DNA of 9,366 nucleotides from Elusimicrobiota bacterium (GTDB taxonomy: Bacteria; CG03; SLGR01; JAGXOG01), in contig JAQICQ010000059.1 of assembly GCA_027858455.1 (NCBI GenBank), forward strand, positions 1-9,366, in the 5' to 3' direction. A program made the position numbers and the translations under genes. The notes below the pieces were generated by a model. The model did no database searches and had not been told where the DNA came from. It saw nothing but the letters and a program-made list of their open reading frames with translations. This document shows, piece by piece, positions 5,544-9,366 of the stretch (position 1 is the first letter of the stretch; each line of letters opens with the position of its first letter).

Positions 5544-5624
5544 AATCGGGAGGCCTATAAAAAGGGAATGTTCCTAATTTATTGGTTTTTATGATTATAA
5601 AATAGAGACTTAAATTTAGATGTT

Positions 5625-6173
5625 ATGACAGGACACAAAAAGAGATTATATATATATACAGGTGAAGGAAAAGGCAAAACAACCGCAGCGACAGGGCAGA
5701 CTGTCCGGGCGGCTTCTTCGGGATTGAAAACTCTCTTTGTCTATTTCAATAAGATGCCCCCCGAGAAAGGCGGCGAAGCAAAGATTTTAAAAAGTTTAGA
5801 TAATGTTACTGTAAAATATTTTGCCAAAAAGCATCCGGCTTTTTTTTCTGAGACAAATTCTCCCGGGACAGATACCTACGATATGACCGCAGAAACTTTA
5901 AAAGGGCTTGAATTTATTAAAGATAATCTTAAAAAGAACGATATAGATATTGTAGTTCTTGACGAAATATTAATATCCGTACGAGACGGGTTTATAAAAG
6001 AGGAAATACTCATAAAATTCATTAATAATTATATTAAAAGTTCCGAGGTCATACTTACCGGCCGGCGCGCCGGTCCTGCAATAATTAAGAAAGCGGACCT
6101 GGTAAGTGATATAGCTAATGTCAAACATTATTATTCAAAAAGAAACACCGCCAGGCAGGGTATAGAAATATGA
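5625..6173 (+). CDS. cobO: ATP:corrinoid (cob(I)yrinic acid a,c-diamide / cobalamin) adenosyltransferase
   Basis: This 182-residue P-loop enzyme of the CobA/CobO/BtuR family (PF02572) transfers the 5'-deoxyadenosyl group of ATP to a Co(I) corrinoid, making the coenzyme B12 form. Walker A is GEGKGKTT (13-20) and the Walker B-like segment IVVLDE carries Asp113-Glu114. The C-terminal family signature is present: VILTGRRAGP, ADLVSDIANVKHYY and ARQGIEI (compare ADLVTEIxxxKHPY and ARxGIE in E. coli BtuR). The segment after strand 2 (YFNKMPPEKGGEAKIL) is diverged from the usual QFIKGxWxxGE, so activity is likely but substrate preference is open. The ATG at 5625 has almost no Shine-Dalgarno sequence; a stop lies in frame at 5598-5600, so no longer start exists. 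The gene ends in an ATGA overlap with the next. Also known as cobA or btuR. Confidence 0.92.
   Translation: MTGHKKRLYIYTGEGKGKTTAATGQTVRAASSGLKTLFVYFNKMPPEKGGEAKILKSLDNVTVKYFAKKHPAFFSETNSPGTDTYDMTAETLKGLEFIKDNLKKNDIDIVVLDEILISVRDGFIKEEILIKFINNYIKSSEVILTGRRAGPAIIKKADLVSDIANVKHYYSKRNTARQGIEI
6062..6073. repeat. GC-only palindrome inside cobO
   Basis: CCGGCGCGCCGG is a perfect 12-base palindrome inside the codons for the conserved TGRRAG segment. It is pure GC in otherwise AT-rich DNA. Coding constraint (Gly, Arg, Arg, Ala, Gly codons) explains most of it, so no further role is claimed. Confidence 0.7.
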
Positions 6174-8392
6174 GAAACATCTTTATGAGTGAGGCTCAGC
6201 CTCACTCATCTAATAAGATGTCCTTTACCTTTACCTTTCTCCTTATTCTTTTCCTTACAAATCCTTTCTGCGCTTATGCTGAATCAAACGACGCAAGAAA
6301 ATTGATCCGCGAGGTGGTTAATAATTATGCCGGGATTGACACATACTCAGACAGCACAACCATAGAATTTTATCTTTACACCCCGAACAGAAATATGATG
6401 GTTATGGAGTATGAAATCAAATTGGATAAGCCGGATAAGTTTCTGGTAACTAACCCTTCCGAACCTTTCGGAAGAGAGGTTATATCTAACGGAAAATACC
6501 TCTGGAAGAATATACCATCACTGAAAAAATATACCAAAAACCCAGCGCCGGAAAATTTTATGGATATACTGGCTCCGGATTTCTCGTCCGCTTCCCAGCT
6601 GGGGTCGGCACAGTTTATTCTTTTTACTTTTTTTGAAAAAGACAATAAATATCTCAGTGATAAAAGTGTAAAAATTATATCGCAAAACAGAGAGATATCC
6701 GACAGCTCGGTTACAAATCAGATTCTTATAGAAGGCGAAAACATAAACATGGTAGTCTGGATAGATGAGAAAAGACTTCTTATTAATAAGATTACTTTTG
6801 ATATGAAAGAGTTCATAAAAAAACGGCACAGCGGAGAGGATATAGACACCGATAAAATAACAATGACCTATACCGAAATTCATGATAATATTGTCACTGA
6901 CCCCCCCCTCAACGAAGATATTTTTAATTACAAAGGTGGTAAAGACCTGCAGCTTGTTGAATCTCTTTCCGATACAGGAATAAGGGAAGCCGGTTCGGGT
7001 AATCCCGGTAATGAGTTCATTGATTTTAAGTTTAGACCGGCGAACTCTAAAAAAGAGATACAGCTCTCCGATTTTAAAGGGAGTAAAATAATGCTTGGAT
7101 TTATAGATTCCGGGACCACCCAGGCCTCTGATATTGCCAAAATATTTAACCGGATACAAAACATAAGGGATGAAACCAATTTAAAAATTATTTGGATAGA
7201 TACTTCCGGTGATGAAAAACAGTTAAATGATTTTATCATTAAAAATAATATAACTTATACGGCAGCTTCCGATGAAACAGGCGACATAGAGTCAAAATAT
7301 GCCCTGGATCCGGATAACCCGGTGGTATATATAATAAGTCCGGACGGGATTATCCGCCAGATATATACCGGCTATTTTACAGGGCTTAAGGAATATCTCA
7401 TTGAGGATATAGAATATATGGATTTTGAATATCCTATTTCCCAAAGTACCGGAAATCGCCCGGTGCCGGGAATAAAAGAGATGTGGAACCATAAAATCAA
7501 AGTTCTTGATTTTACTGTATATCAAAATGATGCGGTTGCGCTGACTTCTCCCAAAGGTATACAGATAATTTCAGATAACGGAAAAATAAAAAATGCTTTT
7601 AAGATATCCGGAGTGCCTCCCGATACGATAGTAACTACGGGCAGAAAAGAAGATAACTTTTTTCTGGCATACAGAAAGAACATGGATAAATTATATAGTT
7701 ACAGCCCATCCGGAAAATTGTTATGGGAAATCTCAACCGGGTATTCAATATCGGACATTAAGATAATACAAAGTACGGATTCGGCAAAAATAATTGCAGC
7801 GTTAAACGCTCCCACCGGGCCGGTATGTTATGATACCCGGGGGAAACAGCTGTGGCAAACCGACACGCCCGGATATATAAGCCGGCTTACTGTCGGTGAA
7901 TTTTTCGACGGCGGCAGGTTGGCCGCAATTACCAATAAGGGCGATATGGTTTATATTTTAAATAGCCAAGGAGAAATTGTAAGAGAAATCAATATAAAAG
8001 ATATATATCTTGATTTTATAAGCGCTCTATCTGTTCAAAATCGCTACAGTAAATTATTTATAGCCGGCTCCTCGCACGGTAATGAAATTCTGAAACTCTT
8101 AAACGGTAATTTAAAAGAAAGTATATGGGAGACTATACTGGGTAATGCCGTAAGTTCAAACATTACCGGAATAGCCCGGCATCCGCTGAAAGAAATATAC
8201 GCGGTTACTACAAAAAACGGCAACCTTTATTTATTTAACGATAATGGTGAAATTGCCGGAGAAAAACAAGGATTGGGATTCGGAGTTAAGGCAGATTGGA
8301 TTGAATTAGAACCGGGCAGTTTTATGCTTCTAAGTGGTTCTGTCGATAAGGGGCTCTCTGCTTACAGTATTGATGTGGAGGAAACCCGTTAA
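6170..8392 (+). CDS. Exported fusion: LolA-like domain, cysteine-less thioredoxin fold, beta-propeller
   Basis: This 740-residue protein has a signal peptide: hydrophobic residues 18-34, cut likely after Ala37 (AYA-ES). Residues 40-255 resemble LolA/LolB-type lipoprotein carriers or DUF2092 (IEFYLYTPNRNMMVMEYEIKL, PDKFLVTNP, ISNGKYLWKNIP, WIDEKRLLINKI). Residues 278-415 are a TlpA/redoxin-like thioredoxin fold (IQLSDFKGSKIMLGF; cis-Pro384 in NPVVYIISPDG), but the CxxC site is replaced by Thr316-Thr-Gln-Ala319, so no disulfide chemistry is expected. Residues 435-735 form a PQQ-like/WD-type propeller with repeated NGKIKNAF, SGKLLWEI, RGKQLWQT, QGEIVREI and NGEIAGEK turns. The likely place is the periplasm. 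The gene overlaps cobO at ATGA and metF at TAATG, so the genes are translationally coupled. AGGG seven bases before ATG 6170 supports that start, though Met17 (6218) would also keep the signal peptide. No known protein was recognised for the full architecture. Confidence 0.82.
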   Translation: MRNIFMSEAQPHSSNKMSFTFTFLLILFLTNPFCAYAESNDARKLIREVVNNYAGIDTYSDSTTIEFYLYTPNRNMMVMEYEIKLDKPDKFLVTNPSEPFGREVISNGKYLWKNIPSLKKYTKNPAPENFMDILAPDFSSASQLGSAQFILFTFFEKDNKYLSDKSVKIISQNREISDSSVTNQILIEGENINMVVWIDEKRLLINKITFDMKEFIKKRHSGEDIDTDKITMTYTEIHDNIVTDPPLNEDIFNYKGGKDLQLVESLSDTGIREAGSGNPGNEFIDFKFRPANSKKEIQLSDFKGSKIMLGFIDSGTTQASDIAKIFNRIQNIRDETNLKIIWIDTSGDEKQLNDFIIKNNITYTAASDETGDIESKYALDPDNPVVYIISPDGIIRQIYTGYFTGLKEYLIEDIEYMDFEYPISQSTGNRPVPGIKEMWNHKIKVLDFTVYQNDAVALTSPKGIQIISDNGKIKNAFKISGVPPDTIVTTGRKEDNFFLAYRKNMDKLYSYSPSGKLLWEISTGYSISDIKIIQSTDSAKIIAALNAPTGPVCYDTRGKQLWQTDTPGYISRLTVGEFFDGGRLAAITNKGDMVYILNSQGEIVREINIKDIYLDFISALSVQNRYSKLFIAGSSHGNEILKLLNGNLKESIWETILGNAVSSNITGIARHPLKEIYAVTTKNGNLYLFNDNGEIAGEKQGLGFGVKADWIELEPGSFMLLSGSVDKGLSAYSIDVEETR
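6185..6209. repeat. 25-base perfect palindrome at the start of the fusion gene
   Basis: ATGAGTGAGGCT (6185-6196) and AGCCTCACTCAT (6198-6209) are exact reverse complements around a single C. If translation starts at 6170, the palindrome encodes MSEAQPHS in the front of the signal peptide; if it starts at 6218, it lies in a 44-base non-coding gap after cobO. As RNA it would make a very stable hairpin between two cistrons. As DNA it could be an operator or a dispersed palindromic element. No T-run follows, so it is not an intrinsic terminator. Confidence 0.9.
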
Positions 8393-8946
8393 TGAAAATA
8401 GCAGATATATATAACAAAAAAGAAACGGTGGTATCATGTGAGATATTTCCCCCCAAACAGGAAGCGGATATAAGTACGATTTATGATACATTGAGCGGAA
8501 TCAAAGACCTGTCGCCGGATTTTATAAGTGTAACCTACGCCGCGGCGGGGTCTAACTCTAAAAGAACGCTTGAAGTCGCCTCGGTCATAAAAGAGAAATA
8601 CCGGCTCGAACCGCTTATGCACCTTACCTGTGTTAACAGCTCAAAAAAAGAGATTTCCTCTATACTTGATAAGATGAAAGCCGGCAAAATAGAAAATGTC
8701 CTGGCATTGAGGGGAGATATGCCGGAAGACAAACCGGAAGAGATCTGTCTTTCCAAGGAGCTTTGTTATGCATCGGACCTGGTTAAATTTATAAGAAAAA
8801 CAAATAACTTTTGTATAGGTGCTGCGGGATATCCCGAGGTGCATCCCGAAGCCAAAAATATGAAAGAAGATATGAAATATCTTAAAATAAAAACAGGCGC
8901 GGGGGTTGTTTTTCTTATATCACAGCTTTTTTTTGATAAGGATTAA
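8392..8946 (+). CDS. metF: Methylenetetrahydrofolate reductase, N-terminal part (frame ended by TAA)
   Basis: MetF reduces 5,10-methylene-THF to 5-methyl-THF with FAD, feeding methionine synthesis or, in anaerobes, the methyl branch of the Wood-Ljungdahl pathway. This part (184 residues) carries the first two-thirds of the TIM barrel: CEIFPPK with Glu17 (E. coli Glu28), FISVTYAAAGSNS, HLTCV, VLALRGDMP with Asp109 (E. coli Asp120), IGAAGYPEVHPEA, and LISQLFFD with Gln178 (E. coli Gln183). Then TAA at 8944-8946 stops the frame inside the conserved FFD-x-x-x-YxRYRD segment. The start ATG overlaps the upstream stop (TAATG), and GGAGG lies ten bases before it. The following frame continues the protein with no shift (see 8947-9270). 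As it stands the gene is either a recent pseudogene, a split gene, or a sequencing error. Confidence 0.9.
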   Translation: MKIADIYNKKETVVSCEIFPPKQEADISTIYDTLSGIKDLSPDFISVTYAAAGSNSKRTLEVASVIKEKYRLEPLMHLTCVNSSKKEISSILDKMKAGKIENVLALRGDMPEDKPEEICLSKELCYASDLVKFIRKTNNFCIGAAGYPEVHPEAKNMKEDMKYLKIKTGAGVVFLISQLFFDKD

Positions 8947-9270
8947 TTGTACCGTTACAGGGACAATTTAAGTTCAGAGGGAATTGAGCTGCCTTTGTCT
9001 GCCGGCATAATGCCGATGTTTAAGAAAAGGCTGGTAAATAAGATAGTCTCTATGTGCGGGGCCGCTATCCCGGCTAAACTTCAAAACATAATGGACAGAT
9101 ACGGGGACAACGATAAAGATATGCAGAAAGCAGGCATAGATTACGCCTCGTCGCAGATATCGGAATTATTAGAACAAGGTGTTGACGGAATACATCTTTA
9201 TACAATGAATAAGAGTAATCTCGCTAAAAAGATATTTAAAAACACGGGACTAACCTTTAGATTGAAATAA
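8947..9270 (+). CDS. metF: Methylenetetrahydrofolate reductase, C-terminal part (same frame after TAA)
   Basis: These 107 residues continue MetF exactly where the upstream part stops: YRYRDNLSSEGIELPLSAGIMPMF (family: PxxxGIMPV), the helix LVNKIVSMCGAAIPAKLQNIM, GIDYASSQISELLEQGVDGIHLYTMN (family: HxYTMN) and a normal end. Both parts together give 291 sense codons against about 296 in E. coli MetF, so nothing but the one codon is lost. The frame opens with TTG directly after the stop, and AAGGA (8938-8942) lies four bases before it, so reinitiation to make a separate C-terminal fragment is possible. No frameshift and no decay is seen in this part, which argues for a very recent or artefactual stop. 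Confidence 0.85.
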   Translation: MYRYRDNLSSEGIELPLSAGIMPMFKKRLVNKIVSMCGAAIPAKLQNIMDRYGDNDKDMQKAGIDYASSQISELLEQGVDGIHLYTMNKSNLAKKIFKNTGLTFRLK

Positions 9271-9278
9271 ACCAAAAC

Positions 9279-9366
9279 TTGAAAAAAACAACTTTTTTAT
9301 TACTCTTAATTGTCCATTTTTTTTTATTACCTAAAGCTTATGCCGGAAAAATACCCGGAAATATAT
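9279..9366 (+). CDS. Exported protein of unknown function, N-terminal part, cut by window end
   Basis: A frame starting with TTG at 9279 and running off the window reads MKKTTFLLLLIVHFFLLP, then KAYAGKIPGNI. That is a clear Sec signal peptide: lysines, a long hydrophobic core and an AYA cleavage site followed by GK. A stop in frame at 9258-9260 and no ATG in between make TTG the only plausible start. No good Shine-Dalgarno sequence is visible in the eight bases after the metF stop, so coupled translation from metF is likely. The mature protein is not visible, so no function is given. A T9 run (9317-9325) lies in the signal peptide. Confidence 0.65.
   Translation, partial: MKKTTFLLLLIVHFFLLPKAYAGKIPGNI

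Noticed and set aside
5568..5594. Eight-codon leader peptide MFLIYWFL behind GGGAGG
   Set aside because: The GGGAGG is 14 bases away from the ATG, too far, and the peptide has no run of a regulatory amino acid.
8392..9270. Stop-codon reassignment (TAA as sense) as cause of the interrupted metF
   Set aside because: TAA ends at least five other genes in the window exactly at the expected protein ends, so it works as a normal stop here.

Overview
The window looks like a chromosomal piece of an AT-rich, diderm (Gram-negative-type) bacterium. Two lipoprotein genes of outer-membrane type open the window: an LpoB-like activator of penicillin-binding proteins and a COG3014-type TPR lipoprotein. Ribosome binding sites are mostly GGAGG-like, two genes appear to use TTG starts, and AUA is a common Ile codon. 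The lineage cannot be fixed from the sequence; an uncultured or candidate phylum of the Elusimicrobia/Omnitrophica/Goldbacteria kind, or a deltaproteobacterium-like lineage, is only a guess. There is no tRNA, rRNA, CRISPR array, complete insertion sequence or phage gene. Genes on both strands look chromosomal and housekeeping-like.

Left part (1-3737, + strand): lpoB-like gene, COG3014-like gene with a short in-frame tandem repeat, lexA with its own promoter and a perfect palindrome between -35 and -10, then a DEDDh 3'-5' exonuclease with a C-terminal WYL domain. LexA plus a nuclease carrying a putative nucleic-acid-sensing domain suggests a DNA-damage theme.

Middle (3762-5624): a GlcD-type FAD-linked 2-hydroxyacid dehydrogenase on the - strand converges on the exonuclease gene with a 24-base gap. 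Upstream of it lies a 400-base non-coding stretch with six successive inverted repeats. The largest are a 12-bp stem with one bulged base and a long bulged stem followed by a T-rich run. This is the best candidate for an undescribed structured RNA or leader.

Right part (5625-9366, + strand): a tightly packed operon. The ATP:corrinoid adenosyltransferase gene overlaps the next gene at ATGA. That gene encodes an exported three-domain protein (LolA-like domain, thioredoxin-like domain without cysteines, beta-propeller) and overlaps metF at TAATG. metF (methylenetetrahydrofolate reductase) is broken by one in-frame TAA, with everything downstream intact and in frame. A partial gene for another exported protein starts at 9279. 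Corrinoid adenosylation and methyl-folate formation share the cobalamin/one-carbon theme; the exported fusion protein has no obvious place in it.
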